Of a DNA stretch of 64,000 bases, positions 49,885-62,630 are shown in pieces; positions within the stretch are counted from its first letter, which is position 1; every line of letters starts with the position of its first letter. The stretch spans positions 2,730,001 to 2,794,000 of the forward strand of contig JAQFVV010006274.1 of NCBI GenBank assembly GCA_028023455.1, written 5' to 3'. The notes below the pieces were generated by a model, which saw only the letters and a list, made by a program, of their open reading frames with translations, had not been told where the DNA came from and did not search any database. Both the position numbers and the translations under genes were made by a program. This stretch comes from Epiperipatus broadwayi (lineage: Eukaryota; Onychophora; Udeonychophora; Euonychophora; Peripatidae).

Positions 49885-50827
49885 ACCCTTGCTTAAACAA
49901 TCTAGGCAAATCTACACCTAAAGACTCTCTGGCTAACTATTGATAAATATAATAACTATAACCAAGTTATGTAAACAATAACTATTAAAGATAAGTATTA
50001 TTATAACTAGCTCAAAATGCACTTCTAATCTATAATATCTATAACAAAATTAATATTTCATAATAATTAAATATAATAAATTAACCAAATTAAAATATAA
50101 TTATAATAATGATAATAATAAGTAATCAGGGTTCAAATTAAATGCCCAATTCATTTATTATATTAACAATTTAAATTACAACTAGCTCATTACTTACTAC
50201 TAACAAATGGTTTGATTAAAATACTATTAAAAAATTATGAAACTCTTTATATGAGATATCCAACAAGATACATAGTTTAACATTGAAGATGTATCATGTA
50301 TCCCAAAAGATACATCCCCAATGACTTAATTTATATAACAAAACTACCTTGTAATACTCTCATGTATTATGACACATATAGAATAATCATAACTTAACAA
50401 CTTATGAAATTTATTATGAAAATAATAAATCAATTACTATTCTTTCATAAAATATTAAAATTTAACATTAACCTCAATTTCTATCCATCATCACTTCATA
50501 CAACTCTATAATTATTTAACATCTCAGGTTCATCCCTATAATAATAATAGATAAATTAATACTATATAGTTAAATATAATGAGTGATTTTATATATCTTC
50601 AACTACTCTCACAAAACAACAAGAAACAACTAGAATACTTTAATGATTCTTAAAATTATATATCTATTTGACTATTAATAATCTTCAAAAAAAGTAAATA
50701 AATTCATAAATTCTTATAAAACATATATAATCATTTATTTCTTATTATATTTTTAATATAATTGCAATATTAAATATTTAAAATTGGCATTGGATAACTT
50801 TCATAATCACTAATAATTAGATCTTCT

Positions 50828-50860
<33 letters not shown>

Positions 50861-53800
50861 TATTTTTATTAATCAGGTACAATAAGATAATGTTCCCAAA
50901 TTACTTTCATAAAGCATGTGTAAATATGAAGATTAAAAAAAAAACACTTGGATACATTAAACTATCAAGATAATATAAATTCCAAAGCATTAACAATTTT
51001 ACTATGATTTAACAATATACTATATTTACAACAATATAAATGTATAAAAATTTAAATTACGAAGAAAATAACATAAGAAAATTAATTAGGTTAAAATATT
51101 TACATAAGACAACATAATAAAAATAAACAAACATTGAATAACCTTCATGCTGACTATTTACTGTGGAACAATAGAATATATGATACATAATAGTAGTAAT
51201 CTATTATTTCTATTATTACAACAATGATATTCTATTGTTATTATTATAATGAAACAACAATAATAAATAAATATGACTTATTTAACTAATAATATGCTTC
51301 ACATCATTTAGAAAGTGATTATAACTATAGCAATGCCTATTAACTACAAAATTTAAATTAAAGTTAGCACTTATCCAAAACTTAGCATATAACATTATAT
51401 TGAAAAAGATTAGACACTTCTTTTATATACCAGTAAAGAAAGCATTTCTCTTTACCTTTCAGATATGTTCTAGCATTTCAATGCAAAATTTAAAAAAGAA
51501 AAATATAGTTACTGAAATAATTCTAATCATTTTATAAAGCTAATTACTTTTAAAAACATCTTAAAAAGTAATCCTATAACTTTACTCTTCTATAAGTTCA
51601 TTATTCTTAAAAAAAATTCAAACTATATTAAAGAATTATATTGCTTGACATTCTTTATTTATTCATTTGATAATATATTACCATAATAGCATTCAGATAT
51701 CACCCTTTCATCATTTTTTCTCATAATCAAACAAAATATGCATTAATATTTGAGTTTAATGATATCTAACATTCAAATATTTCAAGGAATATCAAATCAT
51801 TTCTTTTCCATTTTTACTAAAACAGTAAATAATTAAACATCATTTGTGATAGAATTTTTCTCTCCTCTTGCATTCACAAAATATTGACAACTTTCATCAG
51901 TCTAGTTATTATTTGACCATCTTTAAACTATAGGGATATGAATACAATAATAACTCAAACAAGTATGAAACAATATGGTTACAATGTTAAGGTCACATAT
52001 TTATTATGCACCCTAAATTCCAGTCATGACTTTTACCCGAGCTTCTACTGAACTATGGAAAGAATGCACCTGTTTATATACTAATGATACAGACCTTTGT
52101 TACCTGTATTTTAATTTTTAACTTACAATAAGATGATTCCCAAATCATATTCTTCCTTAATATTCATAGCACCCAGGAATTTCCCAGACCACTATCCTTT
52201 GTCTTCCACATTTTGACTACTTCTCCTAACATCACAAAAAATACTAACCTCATTACATAAAGTAATCTTCAAACTACATTTCCAAAATAATTATTCAATA
52301 TTAAATTCAAGACTGTTCAAAACATTTTATACACAAATGATTTCAACAAAATATTCTTCATTATTATACATTCATTCACATATAGTATCAGATAATTTAG
52401 CAATCAACATTTTTTTGTTATTGTATCTAAACAGATACTATCCATAATATATTTGAAACTCATAATCATGTTATAAAAATATGTGCATACTCAAGCATTC
52501 ATAAAAATTTCTTAAATAACTTTAGATAACTCACAAGGCATTTTCTTACATTTACATTACTTTCATAAAGTAATGAATGTGTTTATAATCATATAAATAT
52601 GATTGATCTGGCTTTAATATTTAAGCAGTCTAATAAATGAAGCAAAATATAAATTAAAATATCATTAAAATATTATTAAACTACATAACAATCTACCTTT
52701 AATTGAAACAATTATTGAAATTAAATACAGCAATCCCCTCTCTTGATTGTTCAAACATAAAATAAGCTATAAGTATTTTATTTTTACTTTTCAGAAAATT
52801 ATATTTTCTAATACCTATCTTTTTCTTTATTTGAAAAAAATTTCAATATTTAAACTAAACATATTTCTAATAAACATGTTCACTGAATATTATTAACTAT
52901 AATAATAAAATATTAATGCTAAAAATAGAAAAGTAATAAAATTCAAAGCTACTAAAATTCTTCTTTGTTTTCATTCCTCCAGTGCTGTGCTTACCCTGTT
53001 GCTATGGAAAACAGAAAAAGTTTGAACAAGAACTTCTCCACCCCACCACTACCATTGCTAAACAAAACTCTTTAAATCACAAAGTTAAATCTTTGAAAAT
53101 CTTGATGAAATATTGTCTATCTGTACCAAAGAAATATTTCACTAAGTCCATTTTCTTAGCATTTATCAGAATAAATATTTTAAAAAGAAAACATTTACTA
53201 ATATAATTTTCACATTAAGTAATAATTTTTCACGTACTATATTTTTCAGCATGCTGGTCCAGACTTTATGGAAAAATATAACAATAAAATTCCTTCATCA
53301 AAATGCATTTAAAGCATTTTATAGAACAAGATTATTTATCAGTTATTTTTTCTTTTCAGCAGACAACTTTCATTATTATTTTCCTACTAATGTTTACACA
53401 AATATTTAAAGGCGATAATCTATCACAGGATATTTCTTTAAAAAAATCAAAATTTTATCTTTTCAAATGCACACATATTAATCAATAATTTCTTGTAAAA
53501 TTATACAATTTTTTCATCTAGACAATATTATATAACATAATGATAATCTTTAAAATCATATCACAATTCAACTTACTTTTAATAAAGAAAATCTTTTAAA
53601 ATGTACAATTAATTCATTTTTCTTTAAATAGTAAAATTTTTTAAGATTAGTTTATTCATCTTTCTTTCACTAGAAAACTTTTAAAAAAAATATAAAGTTC
53701 AAAAGATATTTTCTCTCAATCTTATTATGCATAATTTTAAATCATATAATATCTATTCAAGCTGTTATCTTAAAATAAACTAGTAATAAAATATATTTAT

Positions 53801-55130
53801 CCGCATTTACAAATAATGTAAAATATATTCACATTTTGTAAGATTCTTCATATGTGTTTAATTCAATTGCATAATATTTTTTGTTCATTCTTTTTTCTTT
53901 TTAAAATACATAAAACTGGTTAAATAACTTTCAACAAATATCCTTCGCATATTTATAAGATATAAATTTCTTGACAGCATATATTTATAAGAGTTTATCA
54001 AAATTTCTAAATATAAATGTTCTTTCATTCCACACTTATAAAACATATTAAACATAAAGTTCTTACAAATCCTTAAGTTTCCTTTGATTATATGGTTTAA
54101 ATTCTCATGGCATCTGAGATACATTAGTCAATAATTCGATGACAACTATTAGTTTCCATAAAATTATCATAGTTTTTATCACGTTTCAATGTGAAATTTT
54201 ACTTATAGGAAATAATTAATTTACCAAACAGTGAGTACTTTAAAATAATAATTATTTAAAATTATACTTTTAACTTTTGAATAAACTTTAAAACAAGACC
54301 CAGTTAGACAAACAAACAATACAAAATTAGATAAGAAATGTTACTACTGATTAAACTGATTGAACACATATATTTATACCTATCCTATCCAGTAATCTCA
54401 TTGGTTAATCTAAGTTCTTATTCAATACTAATTTACATATAAACTAAACTATTTTATCTACAAAATAATTTTTTAAATTATGACTCATCATTTTTATAAT
54501 ATATTAAATTTATTTAATATTTCTATAAAATACCTTTATTTAAACAAAGTATTTTTAATAACTTAAAATATTAATTTTAAAATAAAATAAAAATTAAACA
54601 ACACATAAAAATTAATTGTTAGTTTTAAAATATTATTTGCAATATTTTAGTGTGACTAATTTTAATAACAAAAACCCAAAATAATATTTTTGCTTAACAC
54701 ATAAAAGCTTAAAGACAAATACACACACTTTCAAGACATGTGACACTTTTGGAACATTCTAGAATAATTTAATTACTAATTATTTAAACTAACAACTTAA
54801 ACAAATAAAATTATTTAAAATATATTAGATATATTATTTAACATTTAATACTGTAATTAGACTATTGTTTTAATATTATGTATTTCAAATCTAATAAATA
54901 TTAATTAATTTTATCTTTCAAATAACATATAATATATTACTTTTATTATTTAAATTATATTAAAATAACTTTAAAATACTTTGAATCTCTTTATAAACTT
55001 CCTATCTAACAAGTTTAAACCTAATTTATTCACAAAACTAATACAAAATAATATAGAGTAACATAAATTTAATTAAAAAAAAACTAGCTACTTTTAAGCT
55101 CTATTTAAAAATGATTATGATAAATGCATA
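49882..55130. other. 5.2-kb strand-asymmetric AT-rich segment (C>G, A>T on plus)
   Basis: Sampled 60-base lines show C well above G: at 52,141 about 17 C to 4 G, at 52,261 10 to 3, at 53,521 9 to 2, at 50,341 11 to 4. A also exceeds T in several lines. To the left of 49,811 and right of 55,200 the bias is weaker or absent. No gene, retroelement motif or repeat unit is recognised inside, apart from a short (AAT)n at about 50,829-50,861 and one weak candidate exon at 52,983. Confidence 0.6.
52983..53206 (+). other. Possible exon after a strong splice-acceptor-like site
   Basis: TTTTCATTCCTCCAG ends at 52,982. The following frame reads LCLPCCYGKQKKFEQELLHP, then TTTIAKQNSLNHK, and stays open to a TAA at 53,204. 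The first 30 codons are less AT-rich than the surroundings, with the Cys cluster CLPCC; the later part looks like chance AT-rich reading. A donor is not obvious (CACAAA|GTTAAA is weak). There is no ATG near the start, so it could only be an internal or terminal exon. Confidence 0.25.

Positions 55131-55173
<43 letters not shown>
55131..55173. repeat. (CA)n(TA)n microsatellite
   Basis: About eleven AC units followed by about ten TA units. It marks the right edge of the strand-asymmetric segment. Confidence 0.95.
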
Positions 55174-55262
55174 ATTTAATAAATAAAAATAAATATTGAA
55201 TACTTTATTCTATCACTGGGGATTATAAAAACAGAAATAACATAACTAATCTTTATTTTTTG

Positions 55263-55400
55263 AGCATCAATGCCAACAATTTTACCATTGAACTAACCCA
55301 TGCATAATAATATGTTATAGTTGGTAGAATGTTTGGTTTTGCAAGATAATTGCTATTCATAACCATATATAAAAATTATACAGGTTCGAATAAAGAGCTA
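55263..55400. repeat. Two tRNA-like heads in opposite orientation
   Basis: The minus strand from 55,305 reads GCATGGGTTAGTTCAATGGT, then AAAATTGTTGGCATTGATGC, like the 5' half of a tRNA with D-arm GTTCAATGGTA. The plus strand from about 55,312 reads TATAGTTGGTAGAATGTTTG, then GTTTTGCAAG, and at 55,381 CAGGTTCGAATA, a D-arm/A box and a B box. Neither folds well enough for a functional tRNA. Head-to-head SINE copies or tRNA pseudogenes are the likely explanation. Confidence 0.5.
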
Positions 55401-57479
55401 CATTATGCATGAGGTTTTATTAAATCTTTTACTCCTGAAGTATAAAAATGTGGCACTTTATATTTTTTCTAATTATAAATAGTTATTCATTGTATCCCTC
55501 AATAGACAAAGTTGAAATTAAATGATCAAGTTCGAAAAAACCTAACGATTTCAAAAACAATAATTTCAGAGCATTATATTTTTATTGTTTAAGTATAAAA
55601 ATAGATCTACAATTTTATAACTTTTACTGATCAACAATCTAGAATTTACATTTGTATAATTATTTTTGGTAGAAAAAAAATAATGTTCTATAAAAACAAT
55701 TTTTTTAAAAAAAGTCTTGCAGTGAATATTAATTAATTAATTAGTTTATTAAATTTATAAAAAAAAGTATGTGCTAGTAAACTATTCTTCAATGATTAAT
55801 ATCACCAAACACAAAGTGTTGAAAGTTAAATTTGTCACACCAAATAGACCTATCAGAGAATTGTTAGCAAAACAAAAACGTGAATTTTGAGATTTTTAAA
55901 CTAGTCAATTTGAATATATAAAATCCTCCAGAAATTATTGTAAAATGGTGTTTACATATTTTTTAAATTTGTGAACAGTTTTATTTAGGTCAATGAACTC
56001 AATTGATTTCTCAAAATGCCTTGTAAGTCAAAACTCTCATATAGAAAATAAATAATTATAATGATTTCCTATGGCAAAAAATTTAATTGGTCATCAATAG
56101 ATCATAAAAAAAAATAAAAATTGAAAAACAGTGATAATTAATAAATAAAAAAATTTCAAAACATGATCATTAAGAAAAAATACTGTGTGTAGTTAATAAT
56201 AAGTTCATTTCAGTAGCTATATTTAAAAAAAAATGATAATGCTATATTTTATAGAAACAATTATGAAGTATAATAATTAATCTTTTTATTGCATTGCCAA
56301 ATGTATATAATATAATATTAAATCATCTATGCACTTTATTGTAAGACAGTGATAAAAATGTATAGATGATTTAAAATTATGTTATAACAATTATAAATTT
56401 ACTATCTTGGATAAGATTGACCTTCTGATGAATGATGATACACCATGTAAACATGTAGAATATACAAAAAATAAATTAACATAATGTACTTGTTAAAAAT
56501 TATTTTTAATGCATTTAATGCTCCATTATCATTGTTGTTATTTCTTTGGTTCAGTAATTATCTTACTAATGAAACTTTGAATTTTTTTGTAGCATTAGCT
56601 ACAATTAATATATTTTAAAAATCACCATTGTTCATTGTTTTTTACAAAACTAATGTCTTAATGTGTTCAGAAAAAAATCCACCTTTCTATTTTAAATGGT
56701 ACCTAGCAAGTTTTACATTAATATTCCTCCATATCTAAACCTTTATTTTTGCAATTAATCCTTTTTTCTGTGTAATATATTGATAATCTTAACATTATTG
56801 ATTACAAATCCAAGATTTTAAGTGTTAAGTATTTTAAAAGTTACTATTTGTCATTTTAAAAATATGAAAATAAATATCTAAATGTAGTTCTTATTTGGTG
56901 ATTAGTATCACTGGATAGTATTTATCTATTCAAAAAATTAGTAGAATAAATTATTAGACATCTGAATTTTATGTTATTAAAAGAAGATAAATTTACATTA
57001 GTTATCATCAAGAAAAAAACATTTAAAACTTAGTATATTATTTATTGTTATTAAATTAAAAAATATGCTAAAGATGATTTTATTTTACACAGTAAAAACT
57101 GCTTCTGATTGTTGTAATAAATTTTTTAAGATTGTCTTTTTAAAAATAATTTGTTTTCAAAAACAATCACCTATTAGTGATGTAGTTTTTAGTTTTTTAC
57201 AAAAATATTACATCATAATCATTAATTTATAAACAAGTTACTGAAAATTACAATTTTCCTTTAGAAATATAAATTATTTAATTATTTGTCTTCATGCAAA
57301 AACATGCAAAAAATCAGAAATTTTTATTTCTATTGTCTTTTAGATAATCACCCACAGGTATTGTCAATCATGCAAAAAGTTCATACAATGCTGACATCTT
57401 CAGATTTTTTGTTCAACTAATACATTAAAGTTTTAGTTGTAAAAAAGCTGCACACCAAACTGTAAATTCATAGATAGGT
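55401..57479. other. AT-rich stretch, no gene seen
   Basis: About 2 kb of AT-rich sequence without a supported gene, repeat or element. Confidence 0.6.
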
Positions 57480-57640
57480 TTAAAACAATGTAGAGAAGAT
57501 ATAGTGGTTGACCACAGTGTCATCACAATGTCCAAAACAGAAAGTACAGCATAAAATTACCATTACTGAGATTCAAACCATTAATCTAACACATATTAGA
57601 TGGAAAATATAAGATATAGTTGATTACTATAGTTTAATAA
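57480..57640 (-). repeat. tRNA-like segment, possible SINE
   Basis: The minus strand reads AACTATAGTAATCAACTATA, then TAGATTAAT, then GGTTTGAATCTCAG, a B-box-like string at tRNA-like spacing from an A-box-like TAGTAATCAACTA. The body continues with TTTGGACATTGTGATGACAC. It is one weak example without a second copy in the window. Confidence 0.35.
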
Positions 57641-58724
57641 TGTAAGTGATTAAATCTCATCTTTTGTTATATGTATTTATTATATCAGGCATTTTTGTTT
57701 AGAGAAATTAAAATTCTCATTGGTCCAAAAATCTTGAATAGGAATTAATTAAATTTAAAAAAATTTTTTTAAATAATATATACATTTTACAATTTACTTT
57801 TAGCACACTTTAATTCTGTATATAATAAAAGTTTATTTTTAATTAGTTGCTGAATAAAATTTAATATTTTTGTGATATTGATTACATTTCTGGTGGAGTC
57901 CTTTTTTTCCTATAGTATGTCAGAATTTTTATTATAGACTGCAATATGAGAATACAGAATATAAATTATGTGGGTCATATTTTTTTATTTATTATAACTG
58001 TAATCTTTTATTTATATCCTCTAAATGTTTTTAATTGTGTAATTAAAACTTTTATACAATATTTTCTTTTTTTAGAATGAAACTTGCTATTTTATCTTAT
58101 TTTTATGAAGCAAATATTTTATGATGTTGATAGTTTTATAAAATGATCACCATTTAAAAAAATGGTAAACATTTTTTTAAAAAAAAGATTGCTATAGTAA
58201 ATAAGTGATAGTTAATCAAATCAATGGATACAAATTGCTGATAATTGCTATCATGAATTCTTCCATAAAGGTTTGTGAAAGAATTAAATGTTTATTTTTA
58301 TTTAAAAAAGAAAAATATTGTTCAATAAAAAGTATTAAATTTTGCAATCTGAATCTTTTTTTCCATGCCAGAGTAAATTTTTTTTGGTTTTATATACAAA
58401 AAACTTTACTGAGGATTCAAGTTAATTATGTATGAATTTATTTTTTTCTTCTATTGCAAATAAGTTCAAAAAAAAATTACAGTGATAAGCATCAAAAATA
58501 TTTCAACTGCCACAAACATTTTCTGGATAAATGATATTTTACTCTGCTTAAAATTAAATTAGAAATCTTTACTTTACATAGTTATAAATGTGACCTCTTA
58601 ATCATCAACTGAAGAATTTATAAATAGGTAGTTAGTCTGCATTTATAAACTTATTGTTAAACTAATATATATATATATGAAACACAAAAAACTCAAGTTA
58701 AAAAACTTGCTAATGCTTGTATTT
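57641..58724. other. AT-rich stretch, no gene seen
   Basis: Nothing supported. A 76-codon plus frame at 58,205-58,435 is Lys/Phe/Ile/Asn-rich and looks like chance. Confidence 0.55.
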
Positions 58725-59129
58725 ATGATAACAGATGGCATTCTACCAAAAACACCATCAAGCGTAGTTTTCTGTTTACATAAACGTCAGAGCGAGTATT
58801 CACTATCTCTAACTTTAATTCCACTTTCAGATCATGATTTCAAGCTATTTGCTATCGTCAGTGAAAGACAGGAATAAGAAACTAGTTCTAAACACAAACT
58901 CTGAGCATTTATGAAACAGTTTCTATTCAGCTTGCAAGCGTGAATCTCTTAGACACGTTAATGTCTTCAAACTCAGCATAGCAAGCCAGATACTGACGAT
59001 AGCAAATAGCTTGAAATCATGATCTGGAAGTGGAATTAAAGTTAGAGATAGTGAATACTCGCTCTGACGTTTATGTAAACAGAAAACTACGCTTGACGGT
59101 GTTTTTGGTAGAACGCCATCTGTTATCAT
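58725..59129. mobile_element. Near-perfect 138-bp inverted repeat with 129-bp loop
   Basis: The left arm 58,725-58,862 and the reverse complement of the right arm 58,992-59,129 differ at only three positions, all transitions. The arms start ATGATAACAGATGGC and end GCTATCGTCAGT. Arms are less AT-rich than surroundings and hold several CpGs. (TA)n runs lie on both outer sides (58,666-58,678 and 59,128-59,140). The same peptide frame (MITDG-LPKTPSSVVFCLHK) reads inward from both ends, a consequence of the symmetry. It could be a recent fold-back element or a palindrome kept similar by gene conversion. Confidence 0.93.
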
Positions 59130-59164
59130 ATATATATATACTTGTTGACAAAAAATAAAAGTAA

Positions 59165-59975
59165 CAGAAGATTATTTTAAGTCATGTTGATTTTGCAAAT
59201 GATGTAGTTGCTTTTGCAAATAATGCTTCACAACTTCAGGAAATGTTGCAAAAATTCCTCAGTTGAAAGTAGAACTAAACATATACGTTAAAAATACTAA
59301 AATAATGTTCAATGGATTTTCTAAAAAAATGAAAATAAAGATTGATAATAATGAGTTAGAAGAAGTTAACTTATTCAAATACCTTGGTCAAATTATTACT
59401 ACAGATAGAAACATAATGAATCAAATTAATTATAGAATTAAATTTGGTTGGAGTGCTTTTGATAGAAAAATAACTTAATATTAAAAAAAATATGCCTATG
59501 TGTTTGAAAATGAAGGTTTTTAATAAATGTAAAGTTTAATTAGTTTTTACTCATGGATTTGAGACTTGGATATCCAACAGAAAAGCAGTACAGAGACTTC
59601 AGACTACTCACAGAAATATGAAAAGATGTATGTTAGAAATAACATAAAGAGATGGAAAATGAAATACATAGATAAGAGAACAAACATATGTTAATGACAT
59701 CCCTGAACATCATTGACAGAATTAAGAGACAGAAGTGGAGTTAGTCTAGACATATTTGTAGAAGATATTGTAATAGATAGACAGTTGAAATCTTAAACTG
59801 AATTCCAAAAGATTGTAAAAAATCCAGACAGAGCCACATGTGAAATGGATGGATGAAATATAAAAAAAAGGAGGAGTTGATGTGAAAAAAAGAGACTAGA
59901 GATTAGAGATGGTGAACTGAACTTGGAGAGACCTTCATTCTATAATAATTGATAATGGTTGATAAGGATGATAAT
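59165..59975 (+). pseudogene. RTE-like non-LTR retrotransposon, 5'-truncated, same family as 19.2 and 26.1 kb
   Basis: Begins in RT motif C as VDFANDVVAFANN (ADD altered to AND). It then reads SQLQEMLQKFL, NTKIMFNGFSKKMKIKID, LFKYLGQIITTDRNIM and NYRIKFGWSAFDRK, nearly the same as MFNGFSQSMKIKID...KLGWSAFSR at 19.2 kb. After frameshifts come a GFETWISN-like block (YGSETW position), RAVQRLQTTHRNMKRCM-like reading, and LNWIPRDC-like LNxIPKDCK. It ends in GATAATGGTTGATAAGGATG. The copy lies 35 bp from the perfect inverted repeat. Confidence 0.85.
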
Positions 59976-60194
59976 GACTTATTTATAAAGAAGAATAAAT
60001 CCTTATTTTATTCAGTGTAGGTGGAAAGACTATCCGAATTGTCTTTATATAATAATTTTCAATATTCAAATTAAATTGTATATACTTATTATTTTAAATG
60101 ACAGAAATATTGCCATTTATTGTTAAAATGATCTATAACTTTGAAGAAGTAGCTATCAAAAAAAAAAAAAAAAAACTTTTAAGAAGCTTTAAGT

Positions 60195-60650
60195 TTTGAG
60201 TTTATGGCAAACAACAAATCAATAAAGTGGACCCAGCATGCCCAAACTGTCAAAGAGAGGATGAAACCTATTCGCATATTATAAACACATGTAATGGTCT
60301 GGGAAAGATTAGAATCATTATCTACCAAAAGGTAAAAGTGGATTATTATCTATAACATCATTGCAAGAACGCATCAAAAGAAGATAATTTCTTTTAATAA
60401 GACTATCGATATTCCTCATATACTCAATTTGGTATGTCAGGTGAAAAAAATGTACACACAGCCCCAGCCAGATGAAGACCTATGCTTTATTCAATCACTT
60501 CAAAAATTAATAAAAGAGACAAAATCTTGTCATCCAAGTTTATCTTCGATGAGACCTGGAAGCTATTTCAAATCCCCAAGAACTACAAGTAGCACAAGAT
60601 CTACAACAATACACTCTATCAATATGGACTAAATCAATTTTTTCTATATT
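60195..60650 (+). pseudogene. ORF2 C-terminal fragment of a LINE related to copies A-D
   Basis: Reads VDPACPNCQREDETYSHIIN, then TC: a complete C-x2-C-x8-H-x4-C terminal knuckle. Further on LIRLSIFLIYSIWYVR followed by KKCTHSP parallels LIRFSVFLTFAVWLTR and CKCVFRH of LINE copy A. The final frame at 60,429-60,632 is a shifted read of the same region. Only the last 150 codons or so remain. 5'-truncated and inactive. Confidence 0.7.
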
Positions 60651-61271
60651 TAAAAAAAGGGAAAATAATAATCACCTATAACACATAATTATTATAACAA
60701 TGTAGACAAAATGTAACTTAATTTAGCCTTTAATACATTTATTTAGAAACTAAAAACTAAAAATATAAAAAGAAAGTTCGAGGAAATTGCAGTATGTAAA
60801 TAGCTTAAATTTATTGAATCACATTTTAGCAGAAGTATTACTACAATTTTCAAGATAAAATAAATTCTGTTGGCCATATATAATTCTTTATATTAGCAGA
60901 AAACGTCTGATACTATTATAGTAAGATGCCCAACAACATTCATTGATTTACAATTTGAGTTGATTTATATTAATCAAATCTTGAAATCTTCACCAGAAAA
61001 AAACTATTTTAATTTTTTATTTCAAAATAAAAAAGGCAATTATAAAATAAAAATAAAAATAACAACTTTTTTTTTAATGAAAAGTATTTTTAATCACGTT
61101 TTAAAATATATAATAATTTGTATTAATCTCAAAAGCTTTTATTTATGAAAAATAATGTTTACATACTTATAACAGACAGAAAAAAAATTATGTTTTACAT
61201 TTGTATTAAACCATTAAACATCACACGATCACTATTTCTTATGCTAGTACGTTACTGTTAATAAACCAGCC
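60651..61271. other. AT-rich stretch, no gene seen
   Basis: About 620 bp of AT-rich sequence; the 62-codon plus frame at 60,960-61,148 looks like chance. Confidence 0.55.
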
Positions 61272-61478
61272 AAAACTCTCAATACAGTAGTGCCACCCAG
61301 TGCCAAACAGAGTAATCAATGGATGCCAGAAGGCTTGTGCATAAAATCCCCATCTAGTGCCTACTCATCCAATATCCCTAGACTAGTTTCTGGCTTGTGG
61401 CCTTCGTCAGTGAGGAGCTTTGGATCTGAGAGCACTGCACCTAAGTGCACTGAGTGGCACTACTGTATGGAGAGTTTT
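61272..61478. mobile_element. MITE-like element M1, complete copy (207 bp)
   Basis: Terminal inverted repeats of about 30 bp: left AAAACTCTCAATACAGTAGT, right (reverse complement) AAAACTCTCCATACAGTAGT, both continuing GCCAC-CAGTGC. The immediate flanks read GCC on both sides, a possible 3-bp target duplication. There is no transposase. An almost identical but truncated copy lies at 34,088-34,262. A 71-codon plus frame inside it is read-through. Confidence 0.88.
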
Positions 61479-62395
61479 GCCTGTTTTAATAATTTGTAAT
61501 ATGCATAAAAGTTTTTACTTTAAGAATTTATACCAATAAATAATTAAAGAATAATAGAAAGCATGTAGCTGCAAATGCTGCAAATAAAAATTCGATAAGT
61601 GTATTCGCTGGTATTCCAATTCCGATTCATTTGCTTTGTCATATTTAATGCTTTCTTGATTAATAAGTCAGATTATAGACTATATAGTCTGTAATAGTGA
61701 CTCGCTGTGTACGCATATTTTATAAGTTTAATATTAAGCAAGCTAATAAAGTCATCCAGTTTACATATTCTCTGTTTATATACTACAAACAAAATTGTAT
61801 TTGCACCATTCATTCCAAAAAACAATGAGAATATTAAATAATAAATTAAATACTATATTTATCATGTTAAGAAAACTTTCCAAATTTGACAAATTAACGG
61901 TGGTGTTAGATTCAATTCACAATTGAATTCAAGTGTTCTGATTATAAATATTGAGTTTGTATGTGTTTGCTTTTCTATTGATAGTAATTTAATATAATAT
62001 TAAACATGATTATATAATATTAATTGACTTTAAAACTGCTATAATATATAATTATAGATAATTTAATTCATAAAAACATAAAAAGATATCAAAAAATTTA
62101 TCAAGTGATCCCGGAAAAAAATAAAGGTACCACAAATCTATTTCAGATAATTCATATATTCTATCCTTTAACAAATTTAAAAACATACTATTTGTTCGCT
62201 TGAATTAATAATAAATCATTACAACTAATTATTATAGATATTTATATTCTCAGAATGACAACTCAAAGATACATGCTGTAAGGTCGCTGTAGCTATTACT
62301 TAATTTTTATATTGATATATTGAATATTGCAGAGTCTATTCCAAAATCTTTTGCTTATATATATATATAATAAATAGAACCTTCAAAACAGCTAT
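61479..62395. other. AT-rich stretch, no gene seen
   Basis: Unique-looking AT-rich sequence between two short elements. Nothing supported. Confidence 0.6.
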
Positions 62396-62630
62396 ATAAG
62401 TCATGTTTCAGGAGCAACTCTTTTAAATAAAAAATAAAAACAAAAGTAAAATGAAACAATAGTAACCAGACATTTCGACAAAATAATAGTTGCCCTCAGC
62501 TGGGTAAAATGGTAATCATGTGGTTGCTCCAGAGATAAAATTGTTATCTTGTTGAACAGTACAGTTGCTATTATTTCATTGCTGTTGCCTTTTTTGTTAA
62601 ACGCGATTGCTCTCGAAAACATGATTTATA
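62396..62630. mobile_element. Possible MITE with imperfect terminal inverted repeats (235 bp)
   Basis: The left end ATAAGTCATGTTTCAGGAGC, AACTCTTTTAA pairs with the right end read in reverse complement: ATAAATCATGTTTTCGAGAG, CAATCGCGTTTAA. TATA-type sequence flanks both sides. A 73-codon minus frame runs through it (MFSRAIAFNKKGNSNEII...), but its limits coincide with the inverted repeats, so it is probably not a gene. Confidence 0.5.

Noticed and set aside
58677-59129. Two apparently homologous proteins on opposite strands (MITDG-LPKTPSS...)
   Set aside because: They are the two arms of one inverted repeat read in the symmetrical frame, so the similarity is at DNA level and does not imply coding.
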